This document shows positions 9,407 to 17,829 of a stretch of DNA of 64,000 bases, piece after piece; positions within the stretch are counted from its first letter, which is position 1, and each line of letters opens with the position of its first letter. Origin of the DNA: Arthrobacter sp. ISL-30 (GTDB lineage: Bacteria > Actinomycetota > Actinomycetes > Actinomycetales > Micrococcaceae); NCBI RefSeq assembly GCF_018613855.1, contig NZ_JAGGPK010000040.1, positions 1-64,000 of the forward strand, given 5' to 3'. Position numbers and translations under genes: made by a program. The notes below the pieces were generated by a model, which was not told where the DNA came from, did not search any database, and worked only from the letters and a program-made list of their open reading frames with translations.

Positions 9407-10860
9407 TTATTCAACACCGCCTCAAAAATCTTCTTCGCGTTCGGACTGGTTAGCTGTGCGCCGGTGTTCACGTCGACGCCTTGCATGACGATCGTGACGG
9501 CCACTTGCGGGTCGTTGGCCGGGGCGAACCCGGTAAACCATGAATTGTTCAGGCCACTGTCACCAAGCTGTGCGGTCCCGGTCTTGCCGGCAACCTGCAC
9601 TCCCGGTACCGCAGCGCCTCTGCCGATGCCCTTGGAGACGACGCCGGTCATCCACTGAGTGATCTGGCTGGCGATTTCCGGTGTGGTGGAGTTCCGCAGG
9701 ACCTCGGGCTGGGGCTCGCTAATGACACGCAAGTCCGGCGCCCTCAGGGTTTTGATGAGGTTGGGCTTCATCTGGACGCCCCCGTTGGCGATGGCCGATG
9801 TCATGAGGGCGATTTGCAGCGGAGTGGCGCGGACATCGCGTTGCCCGACGGCGGACTGGGCCAGGGAGGGCGCGTCCAGGTCCGAGGGGAAAATGCTCTG
9901 TGCGTACGGAAGCTTGAGCTGGTCGCCGAAGTCCTGGTTGAAGCCAAACTTTTCCGCCTGGTCGGCTATGGCCTTCTGGCCGAGGTCCAGCGCGATGCTG
10001 GCGAACGGCGTATTGCAGGATTGCTCCAGGGCGAAAGCGAAGTCCGCGTTGCTCCGTACTGAACAGTTGCCGCCGGCATAGTTGGGCAGGACTGCCGTGG
10101 AGCCGGGAAGCGGCAGATTGTCCGGGTTCGGCAGTTCGCTGTCCTTGTTGTACTTTCCGGAGGCGAGGGCCGCCGCGGTGTCGATCAGCTTGAAAACTGA
10201 TCCCGGTGCCAGGAGGGCACCTGTGGGACCACTTACGGACTGGTTCAGGTTGATTCCCTGGATCTTGTTCAGTTCGTCGTAATTGGCCGTTTCCGCAGCG
10301 GAATCGTGGGTGGCTATGAGGTTGGGATCATACGACGGCTTGGACACCATGGCCAGGATTTCCCCGGTCTTCGGATTGGTCACAACAATGGAGCCTCGTT
10401 GCCCGTCGGGGATGAGGTCATAGGCGAGCTTCTGGATCCGAGGATCAAGGGTGAGCTCCACTGAAGCGCCCTGGGGCTGGTTGCCCGTAAACATCTGGCC
10501 GATGCGGTCCAGGAAAAGCTGGTCTGAATTTCCGGCAAGTTCCTCGCGAAGGGCATACTCGAGTCCGGTGGAACCATGGGTCCGGGAGAAGAAGCCCGTG
10601 ATGCCCGCATACAGTTCAGGCTGGTTGTACTTCCGCTGGAAGGGGCATGCTTCCGATCCCGCCACCGACTCGGCGATGGGCGTGCCCGCCACCACAATGG
10701 CGCCCCTGTTGCTGCAATAGTCCTGAAGGATGGCCCGCTGGTTCCACGGGTTCGCGTTGAGGTCATCGGCGCCGATGACCTGCACGTAGCTGATGGCGCC
10801 AAAGATGAGGGCGAACATCGCAACGGCCGCCAGCCATGAGCTTCGAATTGCCTGGTTCAC
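9403..10860 (-). CDS. pbpA: Class B penicillin-binding protein PbpA (transpeptidase)
   Basis: PbpA cross-links peptidoglycan together with the SEDS glycosyltransferase encoded just upstream. The 485-residue protein (M. tuberculosis PBPA is about 491) has an N-terminal membrane anchor ([19 protein letters not shown]) and a transpeptidase domain with SVFK (the SxxK motif in LAPGSVFKL), SCN (in LEQSCNTPF) and KTGT (in [11 protein letters not shown]). The GTG start at 10860 overlaps the ftsW stop by four bases. A longer in-frame reading from 11082 would overlap ftsW extensively and is rejected. Confidence 0.94.
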   Translation of the reverse strand: MNQAIRSSWLAAVAMFALIFGAISYVQVIGADDLNANPWNQRAILQDYCSNRGAIVVAGTPIAESVAGSEACPFQRKYNQPELYAGITGFFSRTHGSTGLEYALREELAGNSDQLFLDRIGQMFTGNQPQGASVELTLDPRIQKLAYDLIPDGQRGSIVVTNPKTGEILAMVSKPSYDPNLIATHDSAAETANYDELNKIQGINLNQSVSGPTGALLAPGSVFKLIDTAAALASGKYNKDSELPNPDNLPLPGSTAVLPNYAGGNCSVRSNADFAFALEQSCNTPFASIALDLGQKAIADQAEKFGFNQDFGDQLKLPYAQSIFPSDLDAPSLAQSAVGQRDVRATPLQIALMTSAIANGGVQMKPNLIKTLRAPDLRVISEPQPEVLRNSTTPEIASQITQWMTGVVSKGIGRGAAVPGVQVAGKTGTAQLGDSGLNNSWFTGFAPANDPQVAVTIVMQGVDVNTGAQLTSPNAKKIFEAVLNK

Positions 10861-12248
10861 TGTTGCTTCACCGCCTCTGTTGGTGCGTTTGTTGGTACGT
10901 TGCCCGCCCTCTCCGTGAGCGGCGTTGTGTCCACCGGGCCACGGGCTGTATGCGAGATCATGAGCAGCAGCCCCACGATGATCCAGTTCGCGAGCAGGGA
11001 TGAACCACCAGCCGCCAGGAAGGGAGTCGTCAGGCCGGTGAGCGGAATGAGCCGAGTGACGCCGCCGATGACCACGAAACACTGAAGGGCAACGGCGAAG
11101 GACAGGCCGCAGGCCAGTAGCTTGCCGAAGGCGTCCCGGGTTCCCAGGGCGGCCCGGAAGCCGCGTGTGATGAGGAGCAGGTAGAGCAGCACAATCGCGA
11201 AGAGGCCGGTGAGGCCAAGTTCCTCACCAAACGAGGCGATGATCATGTCGCTGTTGGCAAAGGGGACCAGGTCGGGGCGGCCCTGGCCCAGCCCCTTGCC
11301 CATCAGGCCGCCGTCGGCCATGCCGAACAAACCCTGCACGATCTGTCCGCTGCCGCCCGGCGAACGGCCGTAGACCTCAGGGGTGAACGCGTTGATCCAG
11401 CTGTCGATCCGGAACGCGACATGGGAGAAGAAGCGCGAGGCCAGGAATCCGCCGCCCAGGATCAGCGCAACGCCAATGACCACCCAGCTGATTCGGCTCG
11501 TGGCCACGTAGATCATGACGATGAACAGCCCGAAGAAGAGGAGCGAGGAGCCAAGGTCGCGCTGGAAGATCAGGACACCGATGCTTACCAGCCAGGCAGT
11601 GACCATGGGTCCCATGTCCTTGAACCGGGGGAATTGCATGGGGCCGATCTTGCGTCCGGCGAGCAGGATGAGGTCCCGGTTGGAGGACAAGTACCCGGCG
11701 AAGAATATTGCCAGGGTGATCTTGGCGATCTCACCGGGCTGGAAGGTCATCGGGCCGAGCCGGATCCAGACGCTTGCCCCAAGGATCTCACCAGCGGAGA
11801 TGCCCGGAACCAGGGGAAGGATCAGCAGCAGGGCACTGACTGCCAGGGAGATGTAGGTGAAGCGGCGGAGGATCCGGTGATCCCGGAGGAACCAGATCAC
11901 GGCAATGGACACGGCGATGGCAATCAGGGTCCACCGCAGCTGGTTGTTGCCGGTGTCGCCGTCGGGGGAATCCAAGCGGTGGATCATCGCGAGACCCAGG
12001 CCGTTCAGGGCCACGACGATCGGGAGTATCACCGGGTCGGCATACTTGGCCCGCAGGCGCAGGACCACATGGAAAGCCAGGGCACCCGCAGTGAGGAGGC
12101 TGGACTGGAACCAGAAATCGTCGTCGAAGGTTTTCTCGGCATCGATGCCGATCATGGCATTTGCTCCGATGCCGACGGCGAGAGCCAGGAACAGCAGCGC
12201 GAGTTCGACATTGCGCCGTGTCTTGGGCGTGGCGTCAATCGGGGTCAT
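10857..12248 (-). CDS. rodA: SEDS-family peptidoglycan glycosyltransferase (FtsW/RodA)
   Basis: The 463-residue polytopic protein belongs to the SEDS family, which polymerises lipid II into glycan strands and pairs with a class B PBP. Roughly ten to twelve hydrophobic segments are visible. Conserved loops include IRLGPMTFQPGEIAKITLAIFF and the NSDMIIASFGEELGLTG region, with a late AAGGSSLLANWI motif. Its cognate PBP is pbpA, which it overlaps by four bases. Within this actinobacterial operon the gene is called rodA or ftsW by different authors; the second ftsW of the dcw cluster is elsewhere. Confidence 0.93.
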   Translation of the reverse strand: MTPIDATPKTRRNVELALLFLALAVGIGANAMIGIDAEKTFDDDFWFQSSLLTAGALAFHVVLRLRAKYADPVILPIVVALNGLGLAMIHRLDSPDGDTGNNQLRWTLIAIAVSIAVIWFLRDHRILRRFTYISLAVSALLLILPLVPGISAGEILGASVWIRLGPMTFQPGEIAKITLAIFFAGYLSSNRDLILLAGRKIGPMQFPRFKDMGPMVTAWLVSIGVLIFQRDLGSSLLFFGLFIVMIYVATSRISWVVIGVALILGGGFLASRFFSHVAFRIDSWINAFTPEVYGRSPGGSGQIVQGLFGMADGGLMGKGLGQGRPDLVPFANSDMIIASFGEELGLTGLFAIVLLYLLLITRGFRAALGTRDAFGKLLACGLSFAVALQCFVVIGGVTRLIPLTGLTTPFLAAGGSSLLANWIIVGLLLMISHTARGPVDTTPLTERAGNVPTNAPTEAVKQQ

Positions 12249-13945
12249 GGTGCCTCACAGGTGGGAACGGGCGAGGCGGTGGGAACAGCGCCGGGTGATC
12301 CTGTCGCGGCTGTCGCCGGTGCGGTTGGTTCCGGTGAAGCGGGCGCCGGGCTCGCTGTCGGAGAGGCAGTGGGCTCCACGCAGGCCGGTGGCATGGTGAG
12401 GTTCCTGACGATTTGCTGCGCATCATCGAAGTCGCCGGCCGGAATTGTCTGCCGCACCTTCAGCTTCTGGAATTCTGGAAGCGAAGCAATTTCGATGGGA
12501 GTGACTTCTTGCAGGGTGGAGAGCTGGATGGGACCGAGTCGCTGCGAAATGCCGTTAAAGATGGCGACTTTCTGGTTATATTCGCCAACGTAATAACGCG
12601 TCTGGGTCCAGGCATAGCCCAGCCAGAGTCCGGCTACGAGGAGGATGCCGAGCACCGCGGAAACACCGATGGTGATCCAGCGCCTTCGACTGGGCACAGT
12701 CTCCAGCAGTTCGGCTTCCGCACCTTCCTGTTCGGCTTTGTGCGTCAGGATTGTTGCCGCCCGGCGGGCTACAGTGCGGCCGGCAACGGTGGGGATGGAA
12801 CCTGTTTCCGCTGCTGTAGCGGCGGCGCCCACTAGCTCGTGTGGGCGGCTGGCAAGCTCTTCACGGAGAACCTCGGCTGAAAGATGCTCGCCAAGATGGG
12901 GATCGGTGGAGGTCACCGGATCCCTGGATCCGTCCTCCTCGGGCACAGCGCTTGAAGTGGCAGCCGCAGTCCCTGATGCGCTCACCGAAGCCGGGGAATG
13001 CGCGCGGGCCTCATCGACGGTGTCGTCGGTGGCGATCTGCAAGGTCCCCGTTGCGGCTTCCGCAACAATCGGAATCTCCCCGGTTGCCGTCCTGGCGCCG
13101 GGCGCTGAACCGCCGTCGGGCGAGGCCAGCAGGCCGGGAGTCACGACGTCGACGGCGGCCGTATTCACGTCGTCGAGCGTTTCCTCAGCAATCTCCAGCA
13201 TGACCACGGTGACGTTGTCCGGAGAGCCTGCCTCAAGGGTCAGATCCACCAGAAGTTCGACGCATTCGCGCAGGTCCTTGGTTTCGCGCACTACGCGCTC
13301 CACCACATGTCCGGCAACGTAGTTCAGGCCATCCGAGCAGAGCAACCAGCGTTCGCCGGGGGTTACGTCCAGCGTGGCAAGGTCCAGTTCGGGGCTCGCG
13401 TCCACGTCGCCAAGGACGCGCATCAACACATTCTTGTGCGGATGGGTCTCGGCTTCCTCCGGGCGGAGCCGGCCCTCATCGATAAGGCGCTGGACGAACG
13501 TGTGGTCGATACTGACTTGTTCGAAGACTCCGTTGCGCAGCCTGTAGGCGCGGGAGTCCCCGATGTGTGCGAAATGCAGCCTGCCCTCGGCAAGCAGGAG
13601 CGCCGTGACCGTGGTGCCCATCCCCGCGAGCTTGGGGTTGATGTGGACCAGTTCGGACAGCAGCGAATTGGCGGTCTGGATCTCGTCGGCGAGAACCGTT
13701 CCGGCATCACCGTCGTAGTCCTCATGGTCCAGATGAATCATGTCCAGCACGGTGGAGGCTGAGGCGATATCGCCCCCGGCATGTCCACCCATTCCATCCG
13801 CAACCACGGCAAGGTGCCGGCCAACATAGGCAGAATCGTCGTTCTTGGAGCGGATGCGGCCGACGTCGGAGCGCGCCGCATAACGCATGATTAGCGGACG
13901 CTTGGGCGGGGTGCCTTGCCCTTCGAAGGTCTCGGGGACGGCCAT
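12245..13945 (-). CDS. pstP: PP2C-family Ser/Thr phosphatase PstP
   Basis: PstP dephosphorylates PknA, PknB and their substrates. Residues 18-255 form the PP2C domain: RSKNDDS at 32, VADGMGGHAGGD at 48 (metal-binding Asp) and SPDNVTVV at 241. A long Ala/Ser/Thr-rich juxtamembrane region follows, then one membrane helix at about 423-445, and an outer portion ending in a Pro/Thr/Ala-rich tail. At 566 residues it is longer than the M. tuberculosis enzyme (about 514), mostly through the juxtamembrane and tail regions. It starts three bases after fhaB and overlaps ftsW by four. Confidence 0.94.
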   Translation of the reverse strand: MAVPETFEGQGTPPKRPLIMRYAARSDVGRIRSKNDDSAYVGRHLAVVADGMGGHAGGDIASASTVLDMIHLDHEDYDGDAGTVLADEIQTANSLLSELVHINPKLAGMGTTVTALLLAEGRLHFAHIGDSRAYRLRNGVFEQVSIDHTFVQRLIDEGRLRPEEAETHPHKNVLMRVLGDVDASPELDLATLDVTPGERWLLCSDGLNYVAGHVVERVVRETKDLRECVELLVDLTLEAGSPDNVTVVMLEIAEETLDDVNTAAVDVVTPGLLASPDGGSAPGARTATGEIPIVAEAATGTLQIATDDTVDEARAHSPASVSASGTAAATSSAVPEEDGSRDPVTSTDPHLGEHLSAEVLREELASRPHELVGAAATAAETGSIPTVAGRTVARRAATILTHKAEQEGAEAELLETVPSRRRWITIGVSAVLGILLVAGLWLGYAWTQTRYYVGEYNQKVAIFNGISQRLGPIQLSTLQEVTPIEIASLPEFQKLKVRQTIPAGDFDDAQQIVRNLTMPPACVEPTASPTASPAPASPEPTAPATAATGSPGAVPTASPVPTCEAP

Positions 13946-13948
13946 GGG

Positions 13949-14431
13949 CTACGCCCTCAATTCAATGACCGTCTTGCCGATTCTCACGGGAACACCAGGC
14001 TCAACCGGTAGTGCGCGGGTCAGCTGCTGATCGGCCAGGTAGGTGCCGTTTGTGGAGCCGAGGTCTTCAATGAACCAGCGGCTGCCTTGGGGGAAAAGCC
14101 GGGCATGCCGGCCCGAGGCATAATCGTCCTCCAGGACCAGCGTGGCCTCCTGCGCCCGGCCAAGCAGTATGGGACTGGCGGCGAGTGGCAAGGTGGTTCC
14201 CTTGAGCGGTCCCTCGACGACGACGAGCTGACGCGGCGGCTGCTTGACCGGCTGGGGTTTGGCCGAAGCCAGGTCCGGGTTCTTCCGCACCTGGCGTGCG
14301 GTGGGAGTTCCCGTCGCGGCCTTTCGCCCGATCATGAGGTCGCGGCGCATCGCGGAAACGATGCTGAAGATCAGGATCCAGATCAGCAGCAGGAATCCGA
14401 AGCGCAGGACAGTGATAGTCAGTTCGCTCAT
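13949..14431 (-). CDS. fhaB: FHA-domain protein FhaB (FipA)
   Basis: The 160-residue protein has one N-terminal membrane helix (LTITVLRFGFLLLIWILIFSIV minus its ends, about residues 3-24), a basic linker, and a C-terminal forkhead-associated domain at about 70-158. Phosphothreonine-binding residues are visible in GRAQEATLVL, SGRHARLF and GSTNGTYL. FhaB/FipA links phosphorylation by PknA/PknB to FtsZ and FtsQ in mycobacteria. It overlaps fhaA by four bases and precedes pstP by three. Confidence 0.93.
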   Translation of the reverse strand: MSELTITVLRFGFLLLIWILIFSIVSAMRRDLMIGRKAATGTPTARQVRKNPDLASAKPQPVKQPPRQLVVVEGPLKGTTLPLAASPILLGRAQEATLVLEDDYASGRHARLFPQGSRWFIEDLGSTNGTYLADQQLTRALPVEPGVPVRIGKTVIELRA

Positions 14432-15180
14432 GCGCGGCCACCAGTGGTCACCGGGAGGAGGCGGAAGATGATTTTGGTCCGTCCCATCGTAATGGTGGAA
14501 CCGTCCGTGAGTTCCACGCTGCCGTTGACCTTGTGGCCGTTGACGTAGCTGCCGTTGGTTGAGCCGAGGTCGACAGCATGCGTACTGCCGCCCTCGGTGC
14601 GGATTTCAAGGTGCTTGCGCGAGACCCCTGTGTCATCGACCAGGATGTCGGCTTCCGAGGATCGTCCCAGGACGACGGCCGGGGCGTTCAGGGAATAGCG
14701 CTGGCCTGCAATATCCAGGACAGGCTGAAGGCGTGTGGGCTCGCGGGTTGGTGCGGCCGGCACGTTTGCTCGAGGCGGACGGGGCGCCGAGGGAGCAGGA
14801 CTTCCTGTGGTCTTTTCCATCTTCGATACGATCTCGAAATCGCCGGCCCGGTGTGAGTCTTCGCGGCGGAAGGAAATCCTGACCGTGCCCTGGAGGGTGT
14901 AACCCTGGCTGCGGACGTGCTGGATGACGACGTCGCAGAGTTCCTCGGCAAGGGGCGTGCCCCACTCCTGCGCCCGTCCGAAGTCTTCTTCACTGAGCAG
15001 GACGTCAAAGATGTTTGGAGCCAAGGTCCGGCCCGCAGCGATGGTGATGGACTTGTTGTCCAGCTCGCGGCGCAGCCGACTGGCGATCTCCACCGGTTCA
15101 ACCCGGGCGCGCGAACCCGTGGAGAAGACGCCGCGGACGGCCTTTTCGATGCCGCGCTCGACTTTGTCCAGCAGTCCCAT
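14428..15180 (-). CDS. fhaA: FhaA, DUF3662 and FHA domain protein
   Basis: The 250-residue protein starts at MGLLDKVERG, preceded by a strong AAGGAGAAGG ribosome binding site. Residues 1-115 are the DUF3662 domain (VEPVEIASRLRRELDN). An Ala/Pro linker follows, then an FHA domain at about 165-245 with GRSSEADI, VSRKHLEI and GSTNGSYVNG. In mycobacteria FhaA binds PknB-phosphorylated MviN and restrains wall synthesis. It is the first gene of the seven-gene operon ending with pknB. A longer frame reaching 15438 lacks a ribosome binding site and family similarity. Confidence 0.93.
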   Translation of the reverse strand: MGLLDKVERGIEKAVRGVFSTGSRARVEPVEIASRLRRELDNKSITIAAGRTLAPNIFDVLLSEEDFGRAQEWGTPLAEELCDVVIQHVRSQGYTLQGTVRISFRREDSHRAGDFEIVSKMEKTTGSPAPSAPRPPRANVPAAPTREPTRLQPVLDIAGQRYSLNAPAVVLGRSSEADILVDDTGVSRKHLEIRTEGGSTHAVDLGSTNGSYVNGHKVNGSVELTDGSTITMGRTKIIFRLLPVTTGGRA

Positions 15181-15551
15181 GGTCCTTCTCCTTTCTCCTC
15201 GGTCCGCGCAGCCGGGTCTCATGCAGGATGCATGCCCTGTCAGTTGCAGTTGCCTTCGTGAGGCCGCGTCAGCACACGCCGAAGCACACGCAGAGCGCCC
15301 TCTCTTACATCCGATACTACTGTCCAAGAGTGCGAATGACCTTAATCCACAACGGCTGGGGCATTGTAAAAGTTCGGATCCCTGCCCGGAAAGCGTCCCG
15401 TTTTCAAGGCTGAAATCGCGGAATTTCCGGGGAATCAACAGGCCCCGGCACCCGATTGGCGTTTTGGTTCAATTGTCCGTTATGCTTGATCTCGCTGCTT
15501 TTAGGCGGATGAACACTTGGGAAACCGGTGGAATCCGGCTGAGGGAGTTGC
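15181..15551. promoter_or_regulatory. Intergenic region between the fhaA operon and tRNA-Leu
   Basis: This 371-base stretch separates divergent transcription units and must carry the promoter of the fhaA-pknB operon on the minus strand and that of tRNA-Leu on the plus strand. No gene is evident. Possible promoter hexamers (TTGGCG at 15456 with TATGCT at 15481, spacing 19) are weak, so exact promoters cannot be placed. The fhaA Shine-Dalgarno lies at its left end. Confidence 0.5.
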
Positions 15552-15634
15552 GCGCGAGTGGCGGAACGGCAGACGCGCTGGCTTCAGGTGCCAGTGTCCG
15601 AAAGGGCGTGGGGGTTCAAATCCCCCCTCGCGCA
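15552..15634 (+). tRNA. tRNA-Leu (anticodon CAG)
   Basis: The 83-nt sequence folds as a class II tRNA. The acceptor stem pairs GCGCGAG (15552-15558) with CTCGCGC (15627-15633), followed by discriminator A. The anticodon stem CTGGC/GCCAG encloses loop TTCAGGT with anticodon CAG at 15585-15587. A variable arm and a T-arm with GGTTCAAATCC follow. CCA is not encoded. Position next to fhaA is conserved in actinobacteria. Confidence 0.96.
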
Positions 15635-15642
15635 CGCAATCG

Positions 15643-15672
15643 AAAACCCCGGTCTTCGGACCGGGGTTTTTT
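15643..15672 (+). terminator. Intrinsic terminator of tRNA-Leu
   Basis: A perfect 12-bp stem AAAACCCCGGTC/GACCGGGGTTTT closes a TTCG tetraloop and runs into a T6 tract (15667-15672), nine bases after the tRNA. This is a textbook rho-independent terminator. The A-tract on the left arm could also let it act on minus-strand transcripts. Confidence 0.95.
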
Positions 15673-15728
15673 GTTTTGGATCTCGACAGGCTCGATCACC
15701 AGGATGGCTCTGATCACCGGTGGCCCGC

Positions 15729-16949
15729 TCATCGGCGGTTTAATGACCGGCGGTCCGACGACCGTGCTCTCGATGCCAGGCGTGGTGTGCTCGCTGCGGC
15801 CACGCAAAGTGCCAGCGCTCCCAATCCAAGGGGAAGTCCGGCCAGCATAGCCACGCCGCCAACCAGCAGGGGCCCTCCGGCGTCGCCCAGTTCCCGCCCG
15901 AGCTCGGCCGATCCCATGGTCCGTCCCATGCGTTCCGGGGGAGTGCTGTCTGCCAGGTGGGCGAAACCGAGGGGCGTTGCTGCGCCCACGCCCGCACCGA
16001 TCATGATGGCCGAAACGAAAATCGTGAAACTCCCCGGCGTAATGGCGAGGATCGCGATGCCGCCGGCGTTGAGCAGGAGCCCCATGGTCATTCCCCGCGA
16101 GTCGCTCAGGCGGTTGTGGTCCCGGAGCCTGCCAATCCAGGGCTGGGTCAAGACGGAGGCGACGGCCAGGACGCTGACGGCGGCTGTCCCGACCAGCGGA
16201 TCCAGGTCGTGACGCACGGCTAGCGCGGGAAGGAAGCCGATCGCCGCACCCAGGGCGGCGGTGGAGGCAGCGAGGACCAGGGTAGGAATCAGGAACCTGC
16301 GCTCGACAAGCTGGCGGCCCAGGTCCAGCACTGTGTAGCGCGTTCGGGGAAGGGGTTCCAGTGCGGGCAGGCGGAGCATGACCCAGATGGCAGTCACGGC
16401 GGCAAGTGTCGACAGTGCGGCGAAAAGCAGTGGGAGTCCGCCCAGGAGGATCAGGCCACTCCCCAGCAGCGGTCCCAGGACATAGCCCAGGCTCTTCCAG
16501 GAGCCGTAGCGGCCAAAGTAGGTACCCGCCTTCGTGCCCCTTGCCAGGCGTGCGACCGTTGCCGAGGCTGCCGGGGAGAAGGCCGACGCCGCAGCGCCCT
16601 GGCACAGCCTGGCGAGGCCCAGCAGGAGCGGATCGGCAGCCCATAGCCCAATCAGGGAGAAGGCCGAGAACGCCAGCAGCCCTCCGACGATGACGGGCTT
16701 AGTGCCGATCCGGTCGCTCAACGCGCCGAAGACGGGCTTGAGGAAAACCTCCGAGAGGTCGTAGATCGCCAGCAGGATGCCGAGGTTGAGGAGCGTCAGG
16801 CCAATGTTCTCGCTCTCGGCTCCCATGCCGGCCGCGATGCTGTGGGCACCAAAGGCGGTGACGAAGCCGGCTGCATACAGGGGAGCTGAGGAGGTGCGAA
16901 GGGAGGGCCGGGCATCCTCCTGCGTAACCGGAACATTAGGGGACGGCAC
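15729..16949 (-). CDS. Major facilitator superfamily transporter
   Basis: The 406-residue protein shows about twelve hydrophobic segments and the MFS loop 2-3 signature GALSDRIGTKPVIVGG (about residues 75-90), with a weaker counterpart later (GRLRDHNRL). It resembles drug/proton antiporters of the 12-TM group. The substrate is unknown. The GTG start at 16949 gives a short soluble leader MPSPNVPVTQED. It is transcribed in the same direction as the TetR gene 56 bases upstream and may be co-transcribed with it, which would fit an efflux pump under TetR control. Confidence 0.85.
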   Translation of the reverse strand: MPSPNVPVTQEDARPSLRTSSAPLYAAGFVTAFGAHSIAAGMGAESENIGLTLLNLGILLAIYDLSEVFLKPVFGALSDRIGTKPVIVGGLLAFSAFSLIGLWAADPLLLGLARLCQGAAASAFSPAASATVARLARGTKAGTYFGRYGSWKSLGYVLGPLLGSGLILLGGLPLLFAALSTLAAVTAIWVMLRLPALEPLPRTRYTVLDLGRQLVERRFLIPTLVLAASTAALGAAIGFLPALAVRHDLDPLVGTAAVSVLAVASVLTQPWIGRLRDHNRLSDSRGMTMGLLLNAGGIAILAITPGSFTIFVSAIMIGAGVGAATPLGFAHLADSTPPERMGRTMGSAELGRELGDAGGPLLVGGVAMLAGLPLGLGALALCVAAASTPRLASRARSSDRRSLNRR

Positions 16950-17005
16950 GGCTTCAATCGTAGCGGCTGCCCCTGCGGCATCAGACGGCCCTTATCAGCC
17001 GGCCC

Positions 17006-17680
17006 TTACGGTATAAGGGCAGCGAAGCCCGAGATCAGGGCTTCCAGTCCCAGGTTGAAGGCGACGTCGGCCGGACGCGCGTGGCCCTGTTCGGCCAGGC
17101 GCGCGACGGCGGAGGTGAAGTAGGGGGTCTGCCCGGCGAGGCTGCCTGCGTCGAAGATGTCCTCCGGAGCGTTGACGTCGTAGGCCGCCCCGAAGATGAA
17201 GGCTTCAAGGGCCACGATCGCGGAGATGATCCGTTCCTCGGGGAAACCGGCTTCACGAAAGCCCGCCGTCACGGCCTCGTACATAGCCAGGGTCTTCGGC
17301 GCGTCCGCCACCGGCAGGACTGCGATCACGGGAATCAGCGGCGTGTGCTGGGAAAACACTTCACGATAGGACCATGCCCAGCGGCGCACCGCTTCACCCC
17401 AGGGTTCGCGGCCAAAGGCGGAGACGTCCACCATCGCAGCCAGGTGGTCCTCCACCAGCATGAGGACGTCGTGCTTTGAGGAGACATGGTTGTACAAGGC
17501 CGACGGCGCCACGTTCAGTGAGCGGGCAAGTGCCGCCATGGTGAGGCCGTCGTAGCCGCTCTTGCCGATGAGCCGCAGGGCCGCCGTCGTAATGCCGGCC
17601 TGGTCCAGGACTGCCGCCGTTGGCCGACCAGCACGTCGGCGCGCCTTGGCGTCGCTCGGGGCTGGGGTTGGTGCGGGCAT
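17006..17680 (-). CDS. TetR-family transcriptional regulator
   Basis: The protein (224 residues from the ATG at 17680, with AAAGG upstream) has an N-terminal TetR helix-turn-helix: GITTAALRLIGKSGYDGLTMAALARSL then NVAPSALYNHVSSKHDVL. A C-terminal ligand-binding domain of TetR_C type (TetR/TylR-like) follows. It is divergent from the amine oxidase gene, with a 25-bp palindrome between them. It probably represses that gene and itself; an amine or its aldehyde is a plausible ligand (inference). An in-frame GTG/ATG further upstream (17731) is less likely. Confidence 0.88.
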   Translation of the reverse strand: MPAPTPAPSDAKARRRAGRPTAAVLDQAGITTAALRLIGKSGYDGLTMAALARSLNVAPSALYNHVSSKHDVLMLVEDHLAAMVDVSAFGREPWGEAVRRWAWSYREVFSQHTPLIPVIAVLPVADAPKTLAMYEAVTAGFREAGFPEERIISAIVALEAFIFGAAYDVNAPEDIFDAGSLAGQTPYFTSAVARLAEQGHARPADVAFNLGLEALISGFAALIP

Positions 17681-17758
17681 CGCGGGCCTTTCTGCTGCCG
17701 TTCCCAGCATTATTCCACCAGGACTTCCCATCCCGGTGCCGGGACGTCTATAGTTGCA

Positions 17759-17783
17759 ATAAAATGAATGGCATTCATTTTAT
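17759..17783. promoter_or_regulatory. 25-bp palindromic operator between TetR and amine oxidase genes
   Basis: Two perfect 12-bp arms, ATAAAATGAATG (17759-17770) and CATTCATTTTAT (17772-17783), flank a single central G. The element sits 78 bases upstream of the TetR start and 46 bases upstream of the oxidase start. The AT-rich composition stands out from the GC-rich surroundings. Location and symmetry fit a TetR dimer site controlling both genes. Confidence 0.8.
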
Positions 17784-17829
17784 GCTTGGGAATATTGGAC
17801 CGGTCATCGAGACGGCCGGAGAGGACATC

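Noticed and set aside
15616..16644. Long open frame in another phase of the MFS gene running into the tRNA terminator
   Set aside because: It is a high-GC shadow of the transporter gene, and its C-terminal part reads through the tRNA terminator and tRNA edge.
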